This document shows, piece by piece, positions 34,912-43,401 of a stretch of DNA of 48,079 nt. The position numbers were made by a program, and so were the translations under genes. The stretch covers positions 1 through 48,079 of the forward strand of contig JAOXRU010000275.1 of NCBI GenBank assembly GCA_025800395.1, written 5' to 3'. The DNA comes from Flavobacteriaceae bacterium (GTDB taxonomy: Bacteria; Bacteroidota; Bacteroidia; Flavobacteriales; Flavobacteriaceae). The first letter of the stretch is position 1, and the number at the start of each line of letters is the position of its first letter. The notes below the pieces were generated by a model, which was not told where the DNA came from, ran no database searches, and saw only the letters and a list, made by a program, of their open reading frames with translations.

Positions 34912-35130
34912 TAAAAAAAATCGCAGCGATGACTATGCATTAGTTTTCTTCTCTATATAAAAAATAGCATCCATTTCTTTTCCAGTAATTTCAAACATCA
35001 ACTGGCATAAGAACAACAGCTATGGTAAAAGGAATGGCTAGAAATTCTTTTGAATATTTTGGTTGTGGCAGTGGTGATTTTCATGAGTTGGAATACTCTT
35101 CCCAAATATACTACTTCTATAAAAATACAA
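34912..35130. other. IS flank with minus-strand coding debris
   Basis: Contains only short minus-strand frames: a 28-residue frame 34998-35084 and, in other frames, LAIPFTIAVVLMPVDV-like and MFEITGKEMDAIFYIEKKTN pieces. A small ATCGCTGCGAT-T8 terminator-like motif (34913-34930, minus) ends it. It may be the remains of a small gene; nothing is supportable. Confidence 0.3.
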
Positions 35131-35163
35131 AACCGCCCAAATTGTAAAAGCAAATAGGCGGTT
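35120..35163 (-). terminator. terminator after the DUF3127 gene
   Basis: Read on the minus strand: AACCGCC (35157-35163) pairs with GGCGGTT (35131-35137) around a 19-nt loop, followed by a T-rich run. It lies 25 nt after the DUF3127 stop. Confidence 0.75.
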
Positions 35164-35187
35164 GGTCATATATCTTGCAACAATTTC

Positions 35188-35577
35188 CTAGAAAGGAAGG
35201 TCGTCATGCGCATCCTCGTCAAAATCTTTTGCTGGTTCAAAACTATCCATCGGTGGGGTTGGCGGCATAGGCGGCGCACTATTATCCGCAGAAGCTGCTG
35301 GCTGTAGGCTCTCTATCTTCCAGCCTTGCACAGAGACAAAATACTGGGTCTGCCCTTGTGGATTAACCCATTCCCTACCTTTTATATTGATGCTGATCTT
35401 TACATCCTGGCCTACCTGATAGCTATCCAATATACTGCATTTGTCCTGTACAAATTCCACCTTGACAGGCTGCGGATATTGTTCCATAGTGGTAATTACC
35501 ATTTCTCTTTTTTGAAATCCATTACTACCGTAAGTTTTTGTAGTATCAATAAGTTTAATTGTTCCTTGTAATTCCAT
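35188..35577 (-). CDS. DUF3127 protein, OB-fold, SSB-like tail
   Basis: 129 residues. The N-terminal domain (1-95) has KTYGSNGFQKREMVITT and GREWVNPQGQTQYF, as in DUF3127, a family with an OB-like fold. The tail is a Pro-rich linker ending in the acidic DDLPF, which copies the C-terminal tip used by single-stranded DNA-binding protein to recruit DNA-repair partners. Possibly a DNA or RNA binding accessory factor; the function is not established. Its terminator follows at once. Confidence 0.85.
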   Translation of the reverse strand: MELQGTIKLIDTTKTYGSNGFQKREMVITTMEQYPQPVKVEFVQDKCSILDSYQVGQDVKISINIKGREWVNPQGQTQYFVSVQGWKIESLQPAASADNSAPPMPPTPPMDSFEPAKDFDEDAHDDLPF

Positions 35578-35769
35578 TGAAATATTCTAATATATTACTA
35601 AGTCTTTTCTAAATATCGGATTACAAAAATAATCAAAATAAAGTCAATTTTGGTCTGAAAATAAGAAGTTACTAACAAAGAAACCGTTTCCTCTATCCCG
35701 AGTCTTCAAATCTCCATCCTAAATGCTAATCTAAATCCGTATCTTTATCGAGCAATAAAAATAATCTCG

Positions 35770-36924
35770 GTGTTGTTACCAAACAGAAAAAATGCAACTT
35801 CATACCTTTTGGTTATCGGTTCGTTTGCCATAGTGAGTTTGATCCTATGGAACACCAATGCCTTTTTCAAAAAATTCAAGGAAGAAGAGCAACGCAAAAT
35901 AGCGCTTTGGGCAGCAGCCCAAGCAGAATTTACCTATACCAATAACTTGGACCAGCCGATTTCCAATATTTTGGTAACGGTGCTACAAAACAACGAAACA
36001 ACCCCCATGATATTGGTATACGAAGACGGCGAAATGAAGCCCAACAATATACCCGAAGAAAAGGCCAAAGACCGCGTTTATCTACAAAAAAAAATAAAGG
36101 ATTTTGAACAAGAAAACCCTCCGTTGACCATCGCATATGATGGAGAGGTGTTCTCTACTTTATATTACGGAGACTCGGAGGTACTTCAAAAACTAAAATA
36201 CTATCCTATTGCGCTCTTGCTCATCATCTTTTTGTTTGGAACCGTTTTGTATTTTTTCTTTAAGACCAACAAAGCTTCCGAACAAAACAAACTATGGGCC
36301 GGAATGGCCAAAGAAACAGCACATCAGATTGGGACACCTCTTTCTTCCCTTATCGGTTGGAACGAAATTCTAAAAACCGAGCAGATAGACAAGGATATCA
36401 CAGACGAAATAGAAAAAGACATCCAGCGTCTGTTGACTATTACAGAGCGATTTTCAAAAATAGGATCGACCCCAAAGCTTGATAATGAAGACATTGTACT
36501 GATTACCAAACAAGCCTACGACTATTTAAAAGCACGTAGCTCAAATCTTGTTTCATTCGATTTTGAAGCACCTTCACAACAAATTTTTGTAAAAATGAAT
36601 CCTTCTCTGTATCATTGGACTATCGAAAACCTAGTGAAAAATGGTATCGATGCAATGAAAGGAAAAGGGAATATACACATCAAAATGATCGAGCAGGATC
36701 AATGGGTGAAAATTTTGGTAAGTGATACTGGAAAAGGTATTCCAAAATCGGCCCAAAAAAGTATATTCAACCCTGGCTTTACCACCAAAAAACGGGGTTG
36801 GGGCTTGGGGCTTTCTTTGGTAAAACGCATAGTAGAAGATTACCACAATGGGCGTATAAAAGTATTGCATTCCCAAAAAGAGGTAGGAACCACCATGCAG
36901 ATAATGTTAAAAAAAATTGATTAA
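35770..36924 (+). CDS. membrane sensor histidine kinase
   Basis: 384 residues. Two membrane segments (about 12-28 and 145-164) enclose a periplasmic sensor region. The kinase core has the H-box MAKETAHQIGTPLSSLIGW (phospho-acceptor His185), N-box ENLVKNGIDAM, G1 SDTGKGIP and G2 GWGLGLSLVKR. No response regulator gene lies next to it, so the partner is elsewhere. The start is GTG at 35770; TTG 35773 is as likely. The 121-residue zinc-ribbon-like gene follows after 30 nt. Confidence 0.92.
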   Translation: MLLPNRKNATSYLLVIGSFAIVSLILWNTNAFFKKFKEEEQRKIALWAAAQAEFTYTNNLDQPISNILVTVLQNNETTPMILVYEDGEMKPNNIPEEKAKDRVYLQKKIKDFEQENPPLTIAYDGEVFSTLYYGDSEVLQKLKYYPIALLLIIFLFGTVLYFFFKTNKASEQNKLWAGMAKETAHQIGTPLSSLIGWNEILKTEQIDKDITDEIEKDIQRLLTITERFSKIGSTPKLDNEDIVLITKQAYDYLKARSSNLVSFDFEAPSQQIFVKMNPSLYHWTIENLVKNGIDAMKGKGNIHIKMIEQDQWVKILVSDTGKGIPKSAQKSIFNPGFTTKKRGWGLGLSLVKRIVEDYHNGRIKVLHSQKEVGTTMQIMLKKID

Positions 36925-36954
36925 AGCAAAAAAATTAAAAAAACGGGGGTATTT

Positions 36955-37320
36955 ATGGCAACAAAGAAGTTAGTTCCTATAAAAATAGCCGATGTAACCA
37001 ACAACTGCCCAAAATGTTACAGTGCTGATTTGAAGCTCACATTTTATCAAAAGCATATATTCAGAAGGTTTTCCAAGCGCATTACCAATGAGATCACCAA
37101 TGAGGTACAGTGCAAAACCTGTAATGAAAAAATATATCCGATAGATTGGACACCAGAATTGGAACAAGTTATAAGCTATTATTACCGTGCTGCGAAGCCA
37201 GAGAAACCAATGATCAGCTACAAACCTATTTTTTATATTTTGGTATTGGTATTTCTTGGCAGTATCGCCGGACTTATTTATTTGATACAGTCTGGCGTTA
37301 TTACAATTTGGCCTGAATAG
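36955..37320 (+). CDS. small zinc-ribbon-like membrane protein
   Basis: 121 residues. N-terminal pair of CxxC motifs, CPKC at 18-21 and CKTC at about 53-56, likely bind one zinc, followed by a single membrane helix (about 90-112). A tail-anchored zinc-ribbon protein of unknown role. It lies 30 nt after the histidine kinase on the same strand and may be cotranscribed. It overlaps the convergent HIT gene by 20 nt at its 3' end. Confidence 0.7.
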   Translation: MATKKLVPIKIADVTNNCPKCYSADLKLTFYQKHIFRRFSKRITNEITNEVQCKTCNEKIYPIDWTPELEQVISYYYRAAKPEKPMISYKPIFYILVLVFLGSIAGLIYLIQSGVITIWPE

Positions 37321-37690
37321 CTGCGGCCAATTCTGCAAATTCTTCCGGAAGCATTTCTTCTTTTTGCGAAAAATTCATATCTCCTATACTGTGTATGGGT
37401 ATAAGATGTATATGTGCATGGGGAACTTCCAGACCAACTACTGCCATACCTACGCGCTTACAATGTACTACTGCCTCTATGGCTATGGCTACTTTTCTAG
37501 AAAAAGACATCAATCGGCTGTATTCCATCTCGTCCAAATCAAATAATTTGTCGACTTCCTTTTTGGGAACACATAAGGTGTGCCCCTTGGTATTGGGGTT
37601 GATATCCAAAAACGCATAGCAAAAATCATCCTCTGCTACGGTATATGATGGTATTTCTCCCTCGATAATTTTGGTGAATACGGATGCCAT
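37301..37690 (-). CDS. HIT family nucleotide hydrolase
   Basis: 129 residues. The histidine-triad motif HAHIHLIPI (His91, His93, His95) with the upstream NPNTKGHTLCVPK classifies it as an HINT/HIT protein, which hydrolyses adenosine phosphoramidates. Its start overlaps the greA stop (TAATG), so it is translated from the greA mRNA, an arrangement seen throughout flavobacteria. Confidence 0.95.
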   Translation of the reverse strand: MASVFTKIIEGEIPSYTVAEDDFCYAFLDINPNTKGHTLCVPKKEVDKLFDLDEMEYSRLMSFSRKVAIAIEAVVHCKRVGMAVVGLEVPHAHIHLIPIHSIGDMNFSQKEEMLPEEFAELAAAIQAKL

Positions 37691-38163
37691 TACCTAGATA
37701 TTTCTAATATTTCGAACTTAATGATTCCATTGGGTACCTGTACCTCAGCAATATCACCTACCGATTTACCCAACAAACCTTTGCCAATTGGAGAATTTAC
37801 CGATATCTTACCCGATTTCAAATCGGCCTCACTCTCGGCTACCAGCGTATAGTGCATCTCCATACCATTGGCAACATTTTTTATCTTCACCTTGGAAAGC
37901 ACCAAAATCTTGGAAGTATCCAACTGAGATTCGTCTATCAACCTTGCATTAGACAAGGTAGCTTCCAATTTGGAAATCTTCATCTCCAACAAGCCCTGAG
38001 CTTCTTTGGCAGCATCGTATTCGGCGTTTTCTGACAAATCGCCCTTATCTCTTGCTTCCGCAATAGCCTGGGAAGCTTTTGGTCTTTCAATATCTTTAAG
38101 TTGATTGAGTTCTTCTCTCAATTTTTTAAGGCCTTCTGCCGTATAGTAGGATACATTACTCAT
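37690..38163 (-). CDS. greA: transcription elongation factor GreA
   Basis: 157 residues: N-terminal coiled-coil with GLKKLREELNQLK and EARDKGDLSENAEYDAAKE (the acidic tip that reaches the RNA polymerase active site), then an FKBP-like C-terminal domain with SPIGKGLLGKSVGD. It rescues backtracked RNA polymerase by stimulating RNA cleavage. Translationally coupled to the HIT gene. Confidence 0.96.
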   Translation of the reverse strand: MSNVSYYTAEGLKKLREELNQLKDIERPKASQAIAEARDKGDLSENAEYDAAKEAQGLLEMKISKLEATLSNARLIDESQLDTSKILVLSKVKIKNVANGMEMHYTLVAESEADLKSGKISVNSPIGKGLLGKSVGDIAEVQVPNGIIKFEILEISR

Positions 38164-38307
38164 AACTACTTTGCTTTATAAATACAAAAAATCCTCTTTT
38201 CTTTAGAGGATCTATACAAATATAAGGAAAAATGTATTAATTTCCACCCCAAACTCCAATCACATAATATTCTAAGTAGAAAGGAGTTTTATATATAGGA
38301 ACAAGTT

Positions 38308-38754
38308 ATGAATAGAATCTTTTTCACCCTATGTGGTTTTGCGTTTTTACTAATGGCTAGTTGCAGTAGCGACAGTATACAGAGAAATCCATATCTTATA
38401 GAACCAAGCTTTGCAGTAGAGCTCAACACTAGTCTCCCTTTGTACGCCCCTTTAAACATTTCGGGCAATGCTATTTTTGTAAGTAGCGATGGCGTAGGCA
38501 TTAGAGGAATAATCGTTGCCAATTTTGGAGACATTATATATGCCTGGGAAGCAGCATGTCCCAATCACGAACTCAAAAATTGCAGTACCATGGAAATAAA
38601 GGACGGAATTTTCGCCAAATGCAAATGTGATGATCTTCAATATAGTCTTACCAATGGCGCCATCATAAGCGGTGAAGAGGAAGGAGTCAAATATTTCAAT
38701 ATGATTTCCTACAGATCTTCAAAAAATGGTAGCGTGATACGCGTATTTAATTAA
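38308..38754 (+). CDS. lipoprotein with degenerate Rieske-like domain
   Basis: 148 residues. Lipobox LMASC (Cys19). The C-terminal half has CPNHELKNC and KCKCDDLQYSLTNG. Rieske proteins bind a 2Fe-2S cluster through CxH and CxxH; here the first box reads C-P-N-H with an extra Cys, and in the second box the His is replaced by Asp/Leu (CDDL). The fold may be kept but ordinary cluster ligation is unlikely. It faces the periplasm or surface. Convergent with the TonB receptor gene, with a shared terminator in between. Confidence 0.7.
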   Translation: MNRIFFTLCGFAFLLMASCSSDSIQRNPYLIEPSFAVELNTSLPLYAPLNISGNAIFVSSDGVGIRGIIVANFGDIIYAWEAACPNHELKNCSTMEIKDGIFAKCKCDDLQYSLTNGAIISGEEEGVKYFNMISYRSSKNGSVIRVFN

Positions 38755-38770
38755 AACATCTTTTTTTCCT

Positions 38771-38812
38771 AAACAAAAAAATGCCCGAAAATTGCTTTTC
38801 GGACAACTTTTT
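38771..38812. terminator. bidirectional terminator between convergent genes
   Basis: Stem CCGAAAA (38785-38791) with TTTTCGG (38796-38802) and a 4-nt loop, with T runs on the plus side (to about 38812) and A runs on the left that serve as T runs for the minus strand. Confidence 0.7.
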
Positions 38813-38828
38813 GTCTAGTTTATATATC

Positions 38829-38854
38829 ACACCATTTCTAATTTGAAATGGTAT
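38829..38854. repeat. 26-nt dispersed hairpin repeat, copy 3
   Basis: Perfect 8-bp arms ACCATTTC and GAAATGGT around TAATTT, with GTAT outside. It differs at 4 of 26 positions from copy 1 (5071-5096). It lies just after the TonB receptor stop codon (38858). Confidence 0.65.
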
Positions 38855-38857
38855 CAT

Positions 38858-41005
38858 TTAGAAATTACATTGTATTCCTACCAAAAAATTGGTTCCTGCT
38901 TGTGGATAGTATCCTGTAGCATAAATGGTATTGGTTGCTCCTGGATTGCTCCAAGTATCGTCATACGAATAGAAATATCCGTTAGACTCGTATAGTTTAT
39001 TAAATATGTTGTTTACCATTCCTTGTAAAACTATATTATCTAACACTTTATGAAAAGGGATGGTATAATTTAAACTCAAATCATTCACAAAATAACTAGA
39101 TAATTTGGAGCTTGCTTTGTCTAGATTGCCCATATATTGCTCTCCTACATATTTTGAATGCAACCCAGCTTCGAAACCTTCAAATGGTGTAATGCCAATG
39201 GTATTCCCGACTACTACATTCGGTGAAAACGCAATATTGGTGTTTCCAAAGTCTTTTAAGCTTCCGTCTTCTTGTGCAAAATAGTCTTTGTTTTTATTAG
39301 AACTCAAGGCAATATTTGGACGAATGCTCACATAATCGTTAAAACGTACATAGGCGTCTATCTCTATCCCAATGCGGTGACTCTTTCCTACATTTTCTGC
39401 TAAAGGAGAACCAGTATCGCTCAAAGCACCAGTAAGCACAAGCTGATCGGTATACCCCATATAATACAAATTGGCATTAATTAGGTGATTTTTGCCTTTG
39501 GTTCGCCAACCCAATTCAAAATCGTTGAGTTTCTCTGGTTTTACAGCACCATTTTCATAATTATCTCTGTTTGGTTCTCTATGCGCTCTAGCATAAGAAA
39601 AGTACAGATCGTTTCTACTATTTAAATGATAAGTAAGACCCGCTTTTGGATTAAAAAAACTAAAGGTATCATCTACATCTATTGCAACTCTATCGGAGGT
39701 TGTTCCTTGGGTCTGATAGCCTACAAAACGTCCTTGCAGATCTACAAACGCTTCTAGCTGTTTAGATAACTTAAAATTAGCCTTTGCAAACATGCTAAAG
39801 TCGGTTTTGGTAGCATCGCTAAAATAATAACGATCTCGAATACTGGCATCTGGCGCAAATGCTTTGGCCCAAATCACTTCTCCAAAATGATCTCCAGTAT
39901 AGTTGCTGTAAGAGAACCCTCCCAATACATCGAGAGCAGCTGTTTTATAATTTAGATTCGCATTCACAACATACAAATCGTTGTCCAACCAACGGCGAAC
40001 TATAGCGTCGGTCTTATCTCCATCCGTGGCTAGCACAACACCGCCAAAATCTGTTGCATCTTTGTCGGCTCTGTATTGCTCAAAATAGCCTTTTCCTTTG
40101 GTATAATTCAAAGACAGATTCGTAGACCAATTCTCGCCATGTTTTTGGTTCCAGTGCAATTGGTGGTGGTCTTGTTGGTAATTATCTGTTTCGTTTTCGT
40201 AGGTATATGGGTTTTGCCTGCGGTTTTCTTTTAGTTGTGTTGCATCAATTCCAGCCCATGCCTGGTAAGTTTGTTCTTTTCCACCAAAGACAATCGCTTT
40301 GATCAAAGTGTTTTTGTTTACATATGCCCCCTGTAAGAAATAAGATTTCAAATCGGAAAAAGCACGATCTATATATCCATCAGAATCTACTTTAGATAAG
40401 GAACCCGAAATCTCCACATGATTATTTATCAAGCCTGTACTATATTGTACAGTATGCTTGCGGGTATTGAAGCTTCCAAAAGAGTTGGCAATTTTTCCTT
40501 TTGCCTCTTTAGAAACCGCATTGGTAAGGACATTTAAACTAGCTCCAAAGGCACCAGCACCATTAGTAGAAGTTCCTACTCCGCGCTGCAATTGTATGCT
40601 TTCTACATTAGAAGCAAAGTCGGGTAAATTTACCCAAAATGTTCCCATAGATTCTGCATCGTTATAGGCAATACCATTTATAGTAACATTTACTCTGGTA
40701 GCATCACTACCTCGTACTCGAATTCCGGTATAACCTACTCCTGCTCCAGCATCGGATGTGGTTACCACAGCTGGCAAATAATTTAACAAAATAGGAATGT
40801 CTTGTCCTAGATTTCTTTTGGCAATAGTAGCCTTAGAGACATTGGAATGGGTAATAGGCGCATCGGATTGTACTCGAACTGCAGAAACTAACACTTCGTC
40901 TAATACTACTTTTTTTCCTAGAATAGTGTCTTTTGGTTGTTTTTCTTGTGCTTGTAGGCAAGATATTGCGCCTAACAAAACCACAAATTGGAATAAACTT
41001 TTCAT
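38858..41005 (-). CDS. TonB-dependent outer-membrane receptor, TPP-riboswitch controlled
   Basis: 715 residues. Signal peptide (SCLQAQ, about residue 20), then a plug domain (about 35-160: LDEVLVSAVRVQSDAP, RVRGSDATRVNVTINGIAYN, LQRGVGTSTNGAGAFGASLN) and a 22-strand-type barrel ending LVGIQCNF. No carboxypeptidase-like or SusC N-terminal domain is present, so it is a simple vitamin or siderophore type. A TPP riboswitch and terminator in its leader show thiamine control, so the ligand is probably thiamine or a precursor. It is alone on its mRNA, in front of a 30-nt hairpin and dispersed repeat. In known Bacteroidota thiamine regulons an outer-membrane receptor accompanies PnuT and a pyrophosphokinase. 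Confidence 0.9.
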   Translation of the reverse strand: MKSLFQFVVLLGAISCLQAQEKQPKDTILGKKVVLDEVLVSAVRVQSDAPITHSNVSKATIAKRNLGQDIPILLNYLPAVVTTSDAGAGVGYTGIRVRGSDATRVNVTINGIAYNDAESMGTFWVNLPDFASNVESIQLQRGVGTSTNGAGAFGASLNVLTNAVSKEAKGKIANSFGSFNTRKHTVQYSTGLINNHVEISGSLSKVDSDGYIDRAFSDLKSYFLQGAYVNKNTLIKAIVFGGKEQTYQAWAGIDATQLKENRRQNPYTYENETDNYQQDHHQLHWNQKHGENWSTNLSLNYTKGKGYFEQYRADKDATDFGGVVLATDGDKTDAIVRRWLDNDLYVVNANLNYKTAALDVLGGFSYSNYTGDHFGEVIWAKAFAPDASIRDRYYFSDATKTDFSMFAKANFKLSKQLEAFVDLQGRFVGYQTQGTTSDRVAIDVDDTFSFFNPKAGLTYHLNSRNDLYFSYARAHREPNRDNYENGAVKPEKLNDFELGWRTKGKNHLINANLYYMGYTDQLVLTGALSDTGSPLAENVGKSHRIGIEIDAYVRFNDYVSIRPNIALSSNKNKDYFAQEDGSLKDFGNTNIAFSPNVVVGNTIGITPFEGFEAGLHSKYVGEQYMGNLDKASSKLSSYFVNDLSLNYTIPFHKVLDNIVLQGMVNNIFNKLYESNGYFYSYDDTWSNPGATNTIYATGYYPQAGTNFLVGIQCNF

Positions 41006-41058
41006 TCGTAATAAAATTTACGAATAAAAGGGGTAATTATTCTTTTGGTTTATAAATT

Positions 41059-41084
41059 AAAAAAATTAAGCGAAGTTAGCTTAA
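41059..41084 (-). terminator. attenuator terminator in the riboswitch leader
   Basis: Minus strand: TTAAGC (41079-41084) pairs with GCTTAA (41066-41071) around a 7-nt loop, then seven T. It lies between the TPP aptamer and the receptor start. CTTCG in its loop/stem (41071-41075) could instead pair with CGAAG at the aptamer 3' edge (41148-41152). Confidence 0.65.
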
Positions 41085-41149
41085 AAAGCACGATAGACCG
41101 GTCTACTTACCGCAGCTCTCCAAACAAAAACCTGTTTTCACAGAGACCT

Positions 41150-41230
41150 TCGTTTTCCTTGGCAGCATTATCTGCCCAGGTTCTATGGGTATTATCTCAG
41201 CCTATAATTGTATAAGCACCCCTTTGAGAT
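41150..41230 (-). ncRNA. TPP riboswitch aptamer (THI element)
   Basis: Read on the minus strand the leader holds the conserved THI-box blocks in the right order and spacing: GGGGTGC (41216-41222), CTGAGA (41195-41200), ATACCC (41187-41192), GAACCTG (41177-41183) and ATAATGC (41165-41171) followed by AAGGAAA. These bind thiamine pyrophosphate. It lies just downstream of a TATATTTG -7 box and upstream of the receptor gene, so thiamine would lower receptor expression. Confidence 0.92.
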
Positions 41231-41236
41231 CAGGGG

Positions 41237-41244
41237 CAAATATA
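41237..41244 (-). promoter_or_regulatory. promoter of the TPP-controlled receptor
   Basis: TATATTTG -7 box on the minus strand with a TTTG at 41263-41266, 18 nt upstream, the best two-element match in the window. The transcript would begin near 41231. Confidence 0.65.
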
Positions 41245-41357
41245 GTGAAGAAATTAAAAGTACAAAAAAAATGCCAGCATGTATTTAGAACAATTTTAAT
41301 ATGCATCAAAACTGCCAATAACAGACTACTGCTATAGACGAAAACCCTAAAAAGAGT

Positions 41358-41498
41358 TTATTCTTTGAGCTCTCTAGCGTTCTGGAGATCTTGCTTGAGA
41401 ATTTCATCCATGATACCATCAAAAAATACTGGAGCTTTGGTTCTCGTCTTTTGTTTTTTTCTGTTTTGTTCTTGGTAAAAGTCAAAAAATGTTTTCAT
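41358..41498 (-). CDS. possible small protein, 46 residues
   Basis: A frame on the minus strand from ATG 41496-41498 to TAA 41358-41360. It opens MKTFFDFYQEQNRKKQKTRT, continues PVFFDGIMDEILKQDLQNAR and ends ELKE. It is hydrophilic and amphipathic and looks more protein-like than the overlapping frame on the other strand, which is poly-Phe/Leu. The frame lies between DUF4301 and the TPP riboswitch on the same strand. No family recognised and no clear promoter; moderate confidence only. Confidence 0.4.
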   Translation of the reverse strand: MKTFFDFYQEQNRKKQKTRTKAPVFFDGIMDEILKQDLQNARELKE

Positions 41499-41865
41499 CG
41501 TATATTTTGGTTGGCAGAAATCCCAGCAATTCATTTGAGCGATAACGCAAATTCCTTTTCTCTATATACGCATGATTCCACAAAAAAGTTCTTACTTTTT
41601 TTGTTTTATTTTAGAAAAATAAAAACACCTAATATCTTTATCAGAAATAAAGAAAATAGCCCTAAATAACCACAACTAGTATACCACAACTAGAAAAGAT
41701 AGATCGAATTTCGCGTCCTAAATGAAATAGGAAACTCCCTGATTTACTTTTCCTGCAATTTAGTTCGCATCTATGAAATAAAAAACTATTTTCGATCAGC
41801 GTCAATTTTCTATAGACCAGTGGTAAAAAGGACCAAATTCAAAATCCCGAAAAAAACAAAAGACC
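41499..41865. other. intergenic region with a short tandem direct repeat
   Basis: No gene seen. ACCACAACTAG occurs twice (41669-41679 and 41683-41693) separated by 3 nt; read backwards, the second is followed by TTTTCTAGTT-like sequence that resembles the dispersed hairpin repeat, perhaps a worn copy. Confidence 0.4.
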
Positions 41866-43401
41866 TCAGCTACCCCAAGCATTGTCATCCAAATTGGAGT
41901 GCCCCCGTTTCAACAAATCATTGACTGTTTTGACCGGATTAAAGGTCTCAATTGGCACGGCTACAAACAACGAATTCCAATACGCCATTGCCCCATTCCA
42001 CAACCCTGGAAGCTCCAAACCTTTGACTTGTACACCATTTTTGTTTTTTACCACTATAAAACCCTGATTGGGGTTTACAAATTCTCGCAAATCATAGGCT
42101 CTACCTTTGTAGTCTTTTAATCCGCAAACCAAATCAACCGGATTGAAATGCGTAGACTGACGCACCAATTCCATTTGGGCTGCATCTTCTTGATTTAGCT
42201 GTGCCATTTCCACAATCTGAAGACGCAACAATCCATCCTCTTGCTGCATCCAAAAAGGTCCACCTCCAGGAGCTCCTTCATTTTTTACCATGCCACAAAT
42301 ACGGATAGGACGATAGAGAAATTTGTTTAAAAACGCTACACGCTCCGACAAAGAAGCCTCTTTATTACTTTGGAGTTGAAATCCAAAAGATTTAATTTTA
42401 GCTTCAAACTCCTCTAATTGCTTGATATCTACCTCCTGCTCTAGCTGTTTTTGTATACTGAAGAAGCACGATTCTACCTCTTGCAACAAGCCCGCCAAAG
42501 CTTTTTTCCACGCTGCAGTTTTGTTTACCCATTGCTTTTTAGAAACATTATCTATGTTTTTAATAAAAACCCAATCTGCCTCTATCTCGTTTAGATTTTC
42601 TATAAGCGCACCATGCCCTCCAGGACGAAACACCAGTTCTCCTTTCTCATTGCGCAAGGGCTTGTTTTGCAAATCTACCGCTAGAGTGTCTGTATGCTTT
42701 TTCTGGTATGAAAAATCAACCACCACAGTAGGAGCGTCTGTCCCCAATTGCATACGCACTTTTTCTAATTCCTTTTCAAAATAGGTTTCGTGTTCTTGAC
42801 TGATGGTAAAATGCAAATGCACTCCTTTGTCGTTGACTGCATAGTCTATTCCTTCTTCTATTTGCGCTTTCAATGGCGTACGCACACCCAAGGTTTCCGT
42901 ATGAAAAGGCAGCACTGCTTTGGGCATTTGGCCAAAATTACAACCATCCGGAAAAACTAGTGTTTTTGCTATGTTGAGCGCATTTTTCTTTAGGTTTCTC
43001 GCTGCCAAATTCTCTAGCAACTGCGGATAGAAGGCAAAACTTTCGAGCTGACTAAAAAACCGATAGATCTCATCGTTTGGAGGATCTGCCAAAATTGCCT
43101 CTACACTAGATTGGGGATCGGCATATTCTATAAAGTCATATATAAACTGAAACATGCGACTTGCCGCCCCAGAAGCCGGAACAAACTTACTGATATGTTT
43201 ATCGTTTCTATGCAAATGATAGGCATCGATATACTTTGTTCTTTGTTTGGCATCCATCTCCAATATACCCTTACCAAGAATCGCAGGAGCAACAATATTA
43301 GTATATGGCATACCATTTTTAAAATGAGCCAACTGGGCTTCGATTTGCTGTACACTAACTCCCAATTCTTCCAATTGCTTGATATCCCTATCTTGAATCA
43401 C
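41866..43401 (-). CDS. DUF4301 protein with UDP-sugar-pyrophosphorylase-like motifs
   Basis: 511 residues, soluble. I recognise the DUF4301 family. Its conserved segments line up with the UDPGP/nucleotidyltransferase signature: a glycine/serine loop FVPASGAASRMF (73-84) in place of GGxGTR, PKAVLPF (160-166), FRPGGHGALIENL (258-270, compare PGGHGxL) and VFIKNIDNV (278-286, compare VDN). This argues for nucleotidyl transfer to a phosphorylated small molecule. Its start overlaps the end of the kinase gene by 14 nt, so it belongs to the same operon. The substrate is unknown; the operon suggests a vitamin-derived phosphate. Confidence 0.8.
   Translation of the reverse strand: MIQDRDIKQLEELGVSVQQIEAQLAHFKNGMPYTNIVAPAILGKGILEMDAKQRTKYIDAYHLHRNDKHISKFVPASGAASRMFQFIYDFIEYADPQSSVEAILADPPNDEIYRFFSQLESFAFYPQLLENLAARNLKKNALNIAKTLVFPDGCNFGQMPKAVLPFHTETLGVRTPLKAQIEEGIDYAVNDKGVHLHFTISQEHETYFEKELEKVRMQLGTDAPTVVVDFSYQKKHTDTLAVDLQNKPLRNEKGELVFRPGGHGALIENLNEIEADWVFIKNIDNVSKKQWVNKTAAWKKALAGLLQEVESCFFSIQKQLEQEVDIKQLEEFEAKIKSFGFQLQSNKEASLSERVAFLNKFLYRPIRICGMVKNEGAPGGGPFWMQQEDGLLRLQIVEMAQLNQEDAAQMELVRQSTHFNPVDLVCGLKDYKGRAYDLREFVNPNQGFIVVKNKNGVQVKGLELPGLWNGAMAYWNSLFVAVPIETFNPVKTVNDLLKRGHSNLDDNAWGS

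Noticed and set aside
34998..35084. 28-residue minus-strand frame in the IS flank
   Set aside because: Short, no conserved look, and better hydrophobic pieces occur in other frames; likely remains of something broken.
41391..41669. 92-codon plus-strand frame between the TPP riboswitch and DUF4301
   Set aside because: Poly-Phe/Leu/Lys composition typical of the shadow of AT-rich coding sequence; the opposite 46-residue frame is better.
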